Notes under the pieces: model-generated
Seen by the model: only the letters and a program-made list of their open reading frames with translations
Told to the model about the DNA's origin: nothing
Databases searched by the model: none
Program-made: the position numbers and the translations under genes
In this document: positions 37,101 to 44,269 of the stretch, in pieces
Position numbering within the stretch: position 1 is the first letter of the stretch
Layout of the letters: each line of letters starts with the position of its first letter
Assembly (NCBI GenBank): GCA_032054765.1
Contig: DAMBSC010000010.1
Coordinates: 62,001 to 126,000 of the forward strand
Length of the DNA: 64,000 nt
Source: DFXE01 sp032054765
GTDB lineage: Bacteria > Bacteroidota > Bacteroidia > Bacteroidales > Tannerellaceae
Direction: 5' to 3'

Positions 37101-38582
37101 AACACCGACAGGATGCTCAGGCTCGTCAATCAGATACTCGACTTCAGAAAGATACAAAATAAGAAAATGAAAATGAAGGTGCAACGAGTAGAGCTTATTC
37201 CTTTTACCCAGAACCTGATGAACAACTTCGAAGCTTTGGCCGACGAACATCATATCGACTTTATTTTCGAATCTGAAAAAGATTCTTTATATCTCTGGGC
37301 GGATGTAGACCATCTGGAAAAGATCATCTTCAATCTGCTTTCGAATGCCTTCAAATATACTCCTGTCGGGAAGATGATAAAGGTATCGATCCAGGAAGAC
37401 GAAAAAACAATTTCGCTGGACGTACAGGATCAGGGGATAGGTATTGCGGCGAATAAAAAAGAATCCCTCTTTGTCAGGTTTGAGAATCTGGTGGATAAGA
37501 ACCTCTTCAACCAATCGAGTTCCGGTATCGGTCTTTCGCTGATAAAGGAGTTGGCCGAAATGCACAGCGCGGTTATTTCCGTGGACTCAACTTTGGGCGA
37601 GGGCAGTTCTTTTGTCGTTACCTTTATGAAAGGAAAAGATCATTTCGACGAAACGGTAGAGTTTCTTGTCGACGATTATGTATTGCCACAAAAAGAAGTT
37701 TCCACGGAGAATAAAGAAGTTCCATCCGAAAATACCATACCCGAAGAAGTAAGGGATAGCTCCCTTAACGATGTGATGTTGCTGGTGGAAGACAATGACG
37801 AACTGCGCTCTTTTCTGCGTGCCATATTTGCCTCTTCTTTCCATATTGTTGAGGCGAAAAACGGAGTGGAAGGTATCGAGAAAGCGATCTCGCTGTTGCC
37901 GGATATTATTATCAGCGACGTTATGATGCCCGATAAAGACGGTATCCAATTAACCCGCGAACTGAGGGATAACCTCTCTACCAGCCATATCCCGATCATC
38001 CTGCTTACGGCAAAGACTACCTTGGAAAGCAAACTCGAAGGCTTGGAATACGGAGCCAGCGACTATATAACCAAACCGTTCAGCTCGTCTTATCTGAAAG
38101 CCCGTGTAGAAAATCTGTTGGTGCAGCACCAGAAGTTCCAGAACCTTTACCGGAGCAATCTGATGAGCACGTCGAAAGAGAAGCAGGAGTCGACCTCTAT
38201 CGCCGAGATGTCGCCCAACGACCAGAAATTCATCGACAAGCTGGTCGAAATGATGGAAGCGAATATGGACAACGGAGAGTTGATTGTCGACGATCTGGTG
38301 CAGGAACTCGCCGTCAGCCGCTCCGTCTTTTTCAAGAAGCTGAAAGCGTTGACCGGACTTGCCCCGATAGAATTTATAAAAGAAATGAGGGTGAAACGTG
38401 CCGCCGAACTGATCGAAACAGGCGAATACAGTATCTCGCAGATATCTTACATGGTGGGAATCAACGATCCGCGCTACTTCAGCAAATGCTTCAAACAGAA
38501 GTACGGAATGACCCCCACAGAGTATAAAGAACAAAAATTACACCCAAATAATCAGAATATACACATAGAAGATAAAGCGTGA
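34146..38582 (+). CDS. hybrid two-component system regulator (HTCS), pectin locus
   Basis: 1478-aa sensor-regulator. The start at 34146 gives a clean signal peptide (MKRFISTTLLTLIAITSYAQ). Order: about 14 Reg_prop repeats (e.g. GRLWIATFGGGLNYME, KNLWISTENGLSKF) up to residue 780; Y_Y_Y domain; membrane helix (LAYFLYVLAILGIIFIAVYILFTIY); HisKA with His950 in NISHELRTPLT; HATPase (DQGIGIAANK, SSGIGLSL); receiver with Asp1258 in IISDVMMP; AraC-type HTH at the end. It is followed after 32 nt by the DUF4861, GH43, GH105 and SDR genes, which it probably activates in response to pectin fragments. Confidence 0.95.
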   Translation: MKRFISTTLLTLIAITSYAQWQCSFTHYSSEDGLSQNSVMGILEDRKGFMWFATWDGINKFDGYTFKSYKASENNTINLTNNRVDYIAEDSLGYIWLLAYDSRVYRFDPRTEVFRHVPAEGKELITSIRILDDRSIWLLTENEGAIKVVTDPATHELHTEVYSLQSGLFPSMAIHNVYMDSNGNEWLLSDNGIGKIADGTSEPVHYFVDAQLSKNKQKQSFYCMEEGGRELYFGSSSGRIWLFDKENQNFRLQDFPTQSDIISIKHYVDNSLIIATREDGFFIYHPEKGDIKHYNKSTRPDLPGNKILSVYVDRYNEAWFDLCGVKGVTHFNPYTDRITQEVLNVEMGSAYRSQPAFFIHEDVNGYLWVHPFNGGLSFYDREANRLRPFYNEPGAEDWRFSNKLHAMMSDRQGNLWLCTHSKGLEKINFLQDRFQLTMPNLLNYESLSNSVRSLFEDEKGRLWMGLRDGKIRVYKGKEYVGYLAENGTISKTASPFNGVAYNIIQDSKGRIWIATKGNGLIRVEEDKDRFRLTNYLSEPDNLYSLSDNNIYSVHEDKNGRLWIATFGGGLNYMEERNDGSVVFINHQNNLKGYPIDECYRARFVTSDTKGNVWVGTTSGAITFKVDFSMPENIQFHHFKRIPSDNTSLSNNDVYWITETTDNEIYLATFGGGLNKLESIDAGGTAHFSIYTVADGLPSDVLLSMQEDSQKNLWISTENGLSKFIPSEKRADNYNDKSLDIGAGFNEGSSIRVKDGRLLFGTSNGLLTFQPESISKSSFVPPITFSRLLINNEEVRPGRKKELPQIIDQTDRLELSHKENTLMIQYAAMDMKAPENIQYAYILDGFESDWSYVDKQRVVTYTNLPKGDYVFRVRSTNNDGVWVDNIRSLPVTILPSFWETPLAYFLYVLAILGIIFIAVYILFTIYRLKHEVSVEQQVSDIKLRFFTNISHELRTPLTLISGPLEYVLKNTPLTKEAREQLHLVEKNTDRMLRLVNQILDFRKIQNKKMKMKVQRVELIPFTQNLMNNFEALADEHHIDFIFESEKDSLYLWADVDHLEKIIFNLLSNAFKYTPVGKMIKVSIQEDEKTISLDVQDQGIGIAANKKESLFVRFENLVDKNLFNQSSSGIGLSLIKELAEMHSAVISVDSTLGEGSSFVVTFMKGKDHFDETVEFLVDDYVLPQKEVSTENKEVPSENTIPEEVRDSSLNDVMLLVEDNDELRSFLRAIFASSFHIVEAKNGVEGIEKAISLLPDIIISDVMMPDKDGIQLTRELRDNLSTSHIPIILLTAKTTLESKLEGLEYGASDYITKPFSSSYLKARVENLLVQHQKFQNLYRSNLMSTSKEKQESTSIAEMSPNDQKFIDKLVEMMEANMDNGELIVDDLVQELAVSRSVFFKKLKALTGLAPIEFIKEMRVKRAAELIETGEYSISQISYMVGINDPRYFSKCFKQKYGMTPTEYKEQKLHPNNQNIHIEDKA

Positions 38583-38614
38583 ACCTATTTTTGTATCATT
38601 AAAAATACCATGAT

Positions 38615-39826
38615 ATGAAGATAATATGTTGTTTGCCCTTTCTTTTATTTGTGTTAAACCTCCATGCGGAAAACTATACATCCGCCATTACAGTCGCCAA
38701 TCCGGCTGCCGTAGACAGAATAGACGAACCCGTTGTCGTTTCCCTGAAAGATATACCTGTGTCTTTTGAAATAAAGTCGGCGGTCGTAAAAGAGGACGGT
38801 CGGGAGATACCTTCGCAGTTGGACGACCTCGATCAAGACGGTGTATATGACGAATTGGTGTTCGTAGCAGATATAAAAGCCTCGTCGCAACACAACTTTC
38901 AAATAGAACTATCCCCGGAAACCACCAGTAAAATCTACCCCTCACGCGTATATGCAGAAATGCTTTTAAGCGGCGAAAAAGGAAAAAAGCATCAAAATAT
39001 CACTTCGCTCACCATCCCGGGAAGTAGCGATGTGTACAACCTCCTTCACCATCACGGCCCTGCATTCGAATCGGAACTGGTAGCCTACCGCATCTATTTC
39101 GACCGGAAACAGACCGTCGATATTTACGGGAAATTCAATAAACAACTTGAGATCGAAGAATCACAATTCTATCCTACCGACGAACAATTAGCCAAAGGCT
39201 TCGGAGACGATGTACTCAGGGTAAGCGGAAGCGCCGGCCTCGGTACGCTGAAAGGATGGGACGGCACGAAAGCCATCCATATAGACCCGGTAAAGACACG
39301 CACAGAAAGTATTCTCGCCACCGGCCCGGTACGTACCGTAGTAGATGTTTCAGTAAAAGAGTGGGAATATCAGGGAAAAAAAATAAATATGAACATTCGC
39401 TACATACTATATGCAGGCCATCGCGATTGCGAAGTAAAGGTAGATTTTGACAAACCACTGGGTAAAGAAATCTTTGCCGTCGGAATACAAAATATCAAAG
39501 GTTCCACCTCTTTCTCCGACCAAAAAGGATTAGTTGCCTGCTGGGGAACAGACTGGCCGGTAAACGACACCATCAAATATGCCAAAGAAACCGTAGGTCT
39601 GGCACTGTCATTGCCCGAAGACATCGTATTAAAACAAGAAAACGACAAACCCAACTATCTATACCTGATACAAGCTGAAGGCAAAACATCATTTACATAC
39701 CGCATCTCATTCACATCCATGAAAGAAACATTCGGATACAAAACCCCCGAAGAATGGTTTGCCTATTGCCGTCAGCTAAAGCAAACGGCAATAGATAAAA
39801 TAGAAATTGCTATCAATAAAAATTAA
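38615..39826 (+). CDS. DUF4861 family secreted protein
   Basis: 403-aa protein with signal peptide (MKIICCLPFLLFVLNLHA). I assign DUF4861 from the overall pattern: an N-terminal Ig-like part (PVVVSLKDIPVSFEIKSAVVKEDGREIPSQLDDLDQDGVYDELVFVADI), a long beta-sandwich core with HHHGPAFESELVAYRIYFD, and GHRDCEVKVDF. This family often accompanies pectin/rhamnogalacturonan enzymes in Bacteroidetes; its activity is not known to me. The last codons (YCRQLKQTAIDK) are encoded by a copy of the intergenic hairpin (39764-39793), and the region right after it is repeated in tandem downstream, so the native C-terminus may have been altered. Confidence 0.75.
   Translation: MKIICCLPFLLFVLNLHAENYTSAITVANPAAVDRIDEPVVVSLKDIPVSFEIKSAVVKEDGREIPSQLDDLDQDGVYDELVFVADIKASSQHNFQIELSPETTSKIYPSRVYAEMLLSGEKGKKHQNITSLTIPGSSDVYNLLHHHGPAFESELVAYRIYFDRKQTVDIYGKFNKQLEIEESQFYPTDEQLAKGFGDDVLRVSGSAGLGTLKGWDGTKAIHIDPVKTRTESILATGPVRTVVDVSVKEWEYQGKKINMNIRYILYAGHRDCEVKVDFDKPLGKEIFAVGIQNIKGSTSFSDQKGLVACWGTDWPVNDTIKYAKETVGLALSLPEDIVLKQENDKPNYLYLIQAEGKTSFTYRISFTSMKETFGYKTPEEWFAYCRQLKQTAIDKIEIAINKN
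39764..39793 (+). repeat. CAGTC-family hairpin inside the DUF4861 coding sequence
   Basis: ATTGCCGTCAGCTAAAGC then AAACGGCAAT. The common intergenic form is ATTGCAGTCAGCTAAAGC then AGACTGCAAT. Three positions differ; two of them (A to C and T to G) are a compensated base pair. Confidence 0.75.
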
Positions 39827-40210
39827 GAATATGATCATCAATAAATTAAATAGCTCAATTGCAGTCAGTTTTAACTGACTGACACAATAGATAAAATAAA
39901 AATTGCTATCAATAAAAATTAAGAATATGATCATCACAAATTAAAAATATCAATTGCAGTCAGTTTTAACTGACTGACACAATAGATGAAATAAAAATTG
40001 CTATCAACAAAAATTAAAAATATGATCATCAAAAAATTAAAAATATCAATTGCAGTCAGTTTTAACTGACTGACACAATAGATAAAATAAAATTGCTATC
40101 AACAAAAATTAAAAACATGATCATCAACAAATTAAATAGCTCAATTGCAGTCAGTTTTAACTGACTGATAACTGATAACTGATAACTGACTGATAACTGA
40201 TAACTGACAC
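39789..40210 (+). repeat. tandem array, 95-96 bp unit, about 4 copies
   Basis: CAATAGATAAAAT or its variants start at 39789, 39885, 39980 and 40076, with a partial restart near 40210. Each unit holds AAAATTGCTATCAAYAAAAATTAA-type sequence plus one CAGTCAGTTTTAACTGACTG hairpin (39862, 39957, 40053, 40148). Unit 1 begins inside the DUF4861 gene and contains its last 12 codons and stop. The end breaks up into TGATAACTGA microrepeats (40166-40209). Confidence 0.9.
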
Positions 40211-40480
40211 AATAAACAACAATAGATAAAAACAGATTGCAATTTATATCAGAAGAAAAAAATATATGCAGAAATCATATTTTTACAATAACTACACACC
40301 AGAAGAAAAAAGATGCTATACTTTTTCAAAAAAGTATCCATACTTTTCTCAAAAACTATGGATACTTTCAGAAAAAAGATGCCATACTTTTTCGGGAAGA
40401 TTGTATGATATTGAAAATAAATCAATTACAGTCAGTTTTAACTGACTGATAAAAAACAAAAATAAAATACAATAACTCAT
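40211..40480. other. intergenic region upstream of GH43
   Basis: Apart from the AT-rich hairpin cluster (40311-40405) and one hairpin (40429-40448), nothing is seen. The hairpin lies 33 nt before the GH43 start, so a promoter would have to lie within or upstream of the repeats, or transcription reads through from DUF4861. Confidence 0.6.
40311..40405. repeat. AT-rich GATGCCATA / TATGGCATC hairpin cluster, copy 4
   Basis: GATGCTATACTTTTTC, AAAAGTATCCATACTTTTC, ACTATGGATACTTTC, GATGCCATACTTTTTC in succession. The inner pair (ATCC/GGAT) has changed on both sides compared with the other clusters. Confidence 0.7.
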
Positions 40481-42124
40481 ATGCAGAAATCTTTTATTTA
40501 TATACTATTCGGTTTGCTTTTAATGGCAGTTTCGGAGCCTGTAAAAGCGCAGGACAACTATGTCTCATCCGTCTGGGTAGCAGACAATGGCGACGGAACC
40601 TATAAAAACCCTATCCTATACGCCGACTATTCCGACCCCGACGCTATCAGGGTGGGGGACGACTACTATATGACATCGTCCAGCTTCAATTGCATCCCGG
40701 GTTTGCAGATACTGCATTCAAAAGACCTGGTGAACTGGACAATCATCCATGCCGCAATCCCCTATGCGCTCGAGCCGTATGCCGTACCCGAAATACCGGA
40801 ACATGGCAACCGCATCTGGGCGCCTTGTATCCGTTTCCATAAAGGAGAATTTTATATCTTCTGGGGCGATCCTGATCAGGGCGTATTTATGACCAAAGCG
40901 AAGGATGTGAAAGGCGCTTGGACTACACCCGTACTCGTAAAAGCCGGAAAAGGAATCATCGACACGTCGCCGCTATGGGACGACGACGGCAGAGTCTATC
41001 TGGCACATGCCTATGCAGGCAGCCGCGCAGGTCTGAAAAGCGTGTTGGCGGTATGCGAACTGAATGCCGGAGCAACGGAAGCCATTACCGAAAGCCGTAT
41101 CGTATTCGATGGTCACGAAAACCATGAAACCGTAGAAGGAGCCAAGTTCTACAAAAAAGATGGAAAATACTACATTTTCGCCCCCGCCGGAGGTGTAGCC
41201 ACAGGCTGGCAACTGGTATTACGCGCGGACAACCCATACGGACCATACGAAGAAAAAACAGTATTGGCACAAGGAAAGACAAACGTCAACGGCCCTCATC
41301 AAGGCGCATGGATAGATACACAGACAGGCGAAGACTGGTTCCTGCACTTTCAGGATGTAGGGGCATACGGACGAATCGTCCACCTGCAACCGATGGTATG
41401 GAAAAATGGCTGGCCGGTAATTGGAGTCAAAGAAAAAAATGGTTGCGGCGAGCCCCTTCTACGTCATAAAAAACCCAATGTAGGAAAAATATACCCGATC
41501 TGCACCCCTCAGGAAAGCGATGAATTTTCGGACAACAAACTCGGTCTGCAATGGCAATGGCATGCAAATTTCAACCCGAAATGGATTTTCAACGATGCCG
41601 CAAAAGGCGTTGCCCGCCTCTATTCGTATCCGCTTAGGAAAGAAGCCGTCAGCCTGTGGGACGTGCCCAACCTGTTATTACAGAAAACACCCGCCGGAGA
41701 ATTTGCCGTAACCATGAAAATCCGCTTTTCTCCTTCACCCAAATATAAAGGAGAACGCACGGGACTGCTCGTCATGGGACGTGATTACGGTGGACTGATC
41801 CTCGAAAATACAGAGAAGGGCATCACGTTGTCGCAGGTAGTTTGCGAGAAAGCCGACGAGGGAGGCAAAGAAAAGACAAATGCCTCTCTGATAATCCCTG
41901 CCGGAGAATGGATGTATCTGCGGGTCGTATTCAACAAACAGGCAGCCTGCCAATTCTCGTACAGCACCGATGAAAAAACCTACCTGCCGCTCGGAACCTC
42001 TTTCCAGGCAAGGGAAGGAAAATGGATAGGAGCTAAAATAGGTACGTTCTGCACACGCCCCGCAATCGTGACCAACGATGGAGGATGGGCCGATGTAGAC
42101 TGGTTCCGCATCACCAAACCATAA
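40481..42124 (+). CDS. GH43 family beta-xylosidase/alpha-arabinofuranosidase
   Basis: Inverting glycosidase of 547 aa, secreted (signal to about PVKAQ). Five-bladed propeller catalytic residues: base Asp in NPILYADYSDPDAIRVGDDYYM, pKa-modulating Asp in GIIDTSPLWDDDGRVYLAHAYAG, acid Glu in ETVEGAKFYK. Residues about 340-547 form the concanavalin-like beta-xylosidase C-terminal domain (SDEFSDNKLGLQWQWHANFNPKW...). The N-terminal pattern (FNCIPGLQILHSKDLVNWTIIHAAIP) suits subfamilies around GH43_10/12. In this pectin-type locus it could trim xylose or arabinose side chains. GH105 follows after 40 nt. Confidence 0.92.
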   Translation: MQKSFIYILFGLLLMAVSEPVKAQDNYVSSVWVADNGDGTYKNPILYADYSDPDAIRVGDDYYMTSSSFNCIPGLQILHSKDLVNWTIIHAAIPYALEPYAVPEIPEHGNRIWAPCIRFHKGEFYIFWGDPDQGVFMTKAKDVKGAWTTPVLVKAGKGIIDTSPLWDDDGRVYLAHAYAGSRAGLKSVLAVCELNAGATEAITESRIVFDGHENHETVEGAKFYKKDGKYYIFAPAGGVATGWQLVLRADNPYGPYEEKTVLAQGKTNVNGPHQGAWIDTQTGEDWFLHFQDVGAYGRIVHLQPMVWKNGWPVIGVKEKNGCGEPLLRHKKPNVGKIYPICTPQESDEFSDNKLGLQWQWHANFNPKWIFNDAAKGVARLYSYPLRKEAVSLWDVPNLLLQKTPAGEFAVTMKIRFSPSPKYKGERTGLLVMGRDYGGLILENTEKGITLSQVVCEKADEGGKEKTNASLIIPAGEWMYLRVVFNKQAACQFSYSTDEKTYLPLGTSFQAREGKWIGAKIGTFCTRPAIVTNDGGWADVDWFRITKP

Positions 42125-42164
42125 ATGTAATAGTACGAAACGATCATAAATAATAACGAATAAT

Positions 42165-43415
42165 ATGAAGAAGAGTTTAATATGTATTGGCCTTAGCCTG
42201 GTAGTAGCCGCTTGTTCTTTTTCTAAAAAAGAAAATTCGGATGCCTCGGGCGAGAATGGGAAAGAAGAAACAGTAACAAAAAACCAAACAGATACGGAAA
42301 GCTTATCGTATGCTGTAAAAATTGCCGATTCGGAAATGGTTCGCTGTCCCGAATCGTGGCAACTCGATTTTCAGACCACATTGAAATGGGATTACTGTCA
42401 TGGTTTGGAACTACAAGCTTTTCTCGACCTCTACGACCGCACGGGCGATAAAAAGTATTTCGATTATGCACGGGCGTATGCCGACACCATGATCCACGAC
42501 GATGGTTCTATCACAGCTTATAAACTGTCGGAGTATAACATAGACCGCGTAAACTCCGGAAAAATGCTTTTTAAATTATACGACCTGACAAACGACCCAA
42601 AGATCAAAAAAGCCATCGACCTGCTTCGCAGCCAGTTGGATACACACCCACGCAACGACGACGGCGGTTTCTGGCACAAAGAGATATACCCCCATCAGGT
42701 ATGGCTCGATGGCGTTTATATGGGTACCCCCTTTATGGCGGAATATGCCGAACGCTATAACCGTCCGCAAGACTTTGCCGATTGCATCAACCAGATACGT
42801 ATGGCAGCGCGTCATACCTATGACCCCGAAAACGGGCTATACCGTCATGCCTGCGACGTAAGCCGACAAATGTTTTGGGCTGACAAAGTAACCGGACAAT
42901 CCAAGCATTCATGGGGGCGTGCCCTGGGATGGTACTCGATGGCTATTGTAGACGCCCTCGATTTTATTCCCACAGATCAGGAAGGACGTGAGGAAGTATT
43001 GGAAATATTTAGTAATATTGTTACGCAATTAAAACGCATCCAGGATGAGGAAACCGGATTATGGTATCAGGTGCTCGACAGAAGCGGCGACGAAGGGAAC
43101 TACCTGGAATCTTCCTGCTCGGCCATGTTCATGTATTCCCTGTACAAAGCCGTAAAGATGGGATATATCGACGCCTCATATCTGGATGTGGCAGAAAAAG
43201 CATGGAAAGGATATATTGACAACTTTGTAGAGTTCGGCAACGATGGCCTGATGAACATAACAAGAGCCTGCGCCGTAGCCGGACTAGGAGGTAAAGACAA
43301 CCGTTCCGGTGATTATGAATATTATATTAACGAACAAATCCGCTCAAACGATCCCAAAGCCATCGGCCCGTTTATCATGGCTGTATTGGAAAGGGAACAA
43401 GCCGGATTGAAATAA
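42165..43415 (+). CDS. GH105 unsaturated rhamnogalacturonyl/glucuronyl hydrolase (lipoprotein)
   Basis: 416-aa (alpha/alpha)6-barrel enzyme that removes the unsaturated uronic acid left by pectin lyases. The N-terminus ends in AAC (Cys17), a lipobox. Family marks: RNDDGGFWHKEIYPHQVWLDGVYMGTPFMAEYA, MFWADKVTGQSKHSWGRALGWYSMAIVDAL, LESSCSAMFMYSLYKA. The catalytic Asp is expected in the QVWLDGVYMG segment, as in YteR. Its product, the 4-deoxy-keto uronate, is the natural substrate source for the KduD-like SDR encoded 13 nt downstream. No polysaccharide lyase is in the window, so its supply must come from elsewhere. Confidence 0.93.
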   Translation: MKKSLICIGLSLVVAACSFSKKENSDASGENGKEETVTKNQTDTESLSYAVKIADSEMVRCPESWQLDFQTTLKWDYCHGLELQAFLDLYDRTGDKKYFDYARAYADTMIHDDGSITAYKLSEYNIDRVNSGKMLFKLYDLTNDPKIKKAIDLLRSQLDTHPRNDDGGFWHKEIYPHQVWLDGVYMGTPFMAEYAERYNRPQDFADCINQIRMAARHTYDPENGLYRHACDVSRQMFWADKVTGQSKHSWGRALGWYSMAIVDALDFIPTDQEGREEVLEIFSNIVTQLKRIQDEETGLWYQVLDRSGDEGNYLESSCSAMFMYSLYKAVKMGYIDASYLDVAEKAWKGYIDNFVEFGNDGLMNITRACAVAGLGGKDNRSGDYEYYINEQIRSNDPKAIGPFIMAVLEREQAGLK

Positions 43416-43428
43416 AAGATCAATAAAA

Positions 43429-44220
43429 ATGGAAAATTTTTCATTAGAAGGAAAAGTAGCTCTGGTAACAGGAGCATCTTACGGTATTGGCTTTGCGATT
43501 GCTTCGGCATTGGCAAAAGCAGGAGCAACGATTGTATTCAACGACCTGAAACAGGAGTTTGTAGATAAAGGCCTGGCAGCCTATAAAGAAGCCGGCATCA
43601 AAGCATCCGGTTATGTCTGCGACGTGACCAACGAAGACCAGGTAAATGCAATGGTCAAACAAATAGAGCAAGAAGTAGGTATCATCGACATCCTCGTAAA
43701 CAACGCAGGAATCATCAAACGCATCCCCATGCACGAAATGAGCGCAGCCGACTTCCGTCAGGTAATTGACGTAGACCTTAACGCCCCCTTTATCGTAGCA
43801 AAAGCAGTGATCCCTGCCATGATAAAAAAAGGCGCAGGAAAAATAATCAATATCTGCTCGATGATGAGTGAACTCGGACGCGAAACCGTATCAGCCTACG
43901 CAGCAGCCAAAGGCGGACTAAAAATGCTGACCCGCAATATCGCCTCAGAGTACGGCGAACACAACATCCAGTGCAACGGCATCGGCCCCGGCTACATAGC
44001 AACCCCACAAACCGCCCCGCTACGCGAAAAACAACCCGACGGCTCACGCCACCCCTTCGACGCCTTCATCATCGCCAAAACCCCCGCCGCCCGCTGGGGA
44101 ACCCCCGAAGACCTCGCCGGCCCCGCCGTATTCCTAGCATCCAAAGCATCAGATTTTGTCAATGGCCATATCCTATACGTCGACGGAGGAATCCTCGCCT
44201 ACATCGGGAAGCAACCGTGA
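43429..44220 (+). CDS. SDR, 2-dehydro-3-deoxy-D-gluconate / gluconate 5-dehydrogenase-like (KduD type)
   Basis: Classical short-chain dehydrogenase of 263 aa: cofactor motif TGASYGIG, NNAG, catalytic Ser in NICSMMSELG, Tyr-x3-Lys in SAYAAAKGG, and C-terminal GHILYVDGG. The N-terminus LEGKVALVTGASYGIGFAIA matches gluconate 5-dehydrogenase/KduD. After GH105 it probably converts the keto-deoxy uronate toward 2-keto-3-deoxygluconate. It could also serve the fucose route (2-keto-3-deoxy-L-fuconate dehydrogenase), but it sits in the pectin operon. The last 270 nt are very C-rich: 29 of 60 bases are C at 44041-44100, far from the genome average. Confidence 0.88.
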   Translation: MENFSLEGKVALVTGASYGIGFAIASALAKAGATIVFNDLKQEFVDKGLAAYKEAGIKASGYVCDVTNEDQVNAMVKQIEQEVGIIDILVNNAGIIKRIPMHEMSAADFRQVIDVDLNAPFIVAKAVIPAMIKKGAGKIINICSMMSELGRETVSAYAAAKGGLKMLTRNIASEYGEHNIQCNGIGPGYIATPQTAPLREKQPDGSRHPFDAFIIAKTPAARWGTPEDLAGPAVFLASKASDFVNGHILYVDGGILAYIGKQP

Positions 44221-44269
44221 TTGAAATATATTAGCTTATCATATTTTTGAGACAAATTAATTTTGTTTT

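Noticed and set aside
39789..40210. CRISPR-like array
   Set aside because: The spacers are as repetitive as the repeats, the unit derives from the adjacent gene's end, and no cas genes are near.
40237..40449. 70-codon reading frame upstream of GH43
   Set aside because: It is a translation of hairpin cluster copy 4, with no coding character outside the repeat.
44258..44265. TAATTTTG promoter for the SH3 gene
   Set aside because: It ends only 4 nt before the ATG, so the start site would fall at or inside the start codon.
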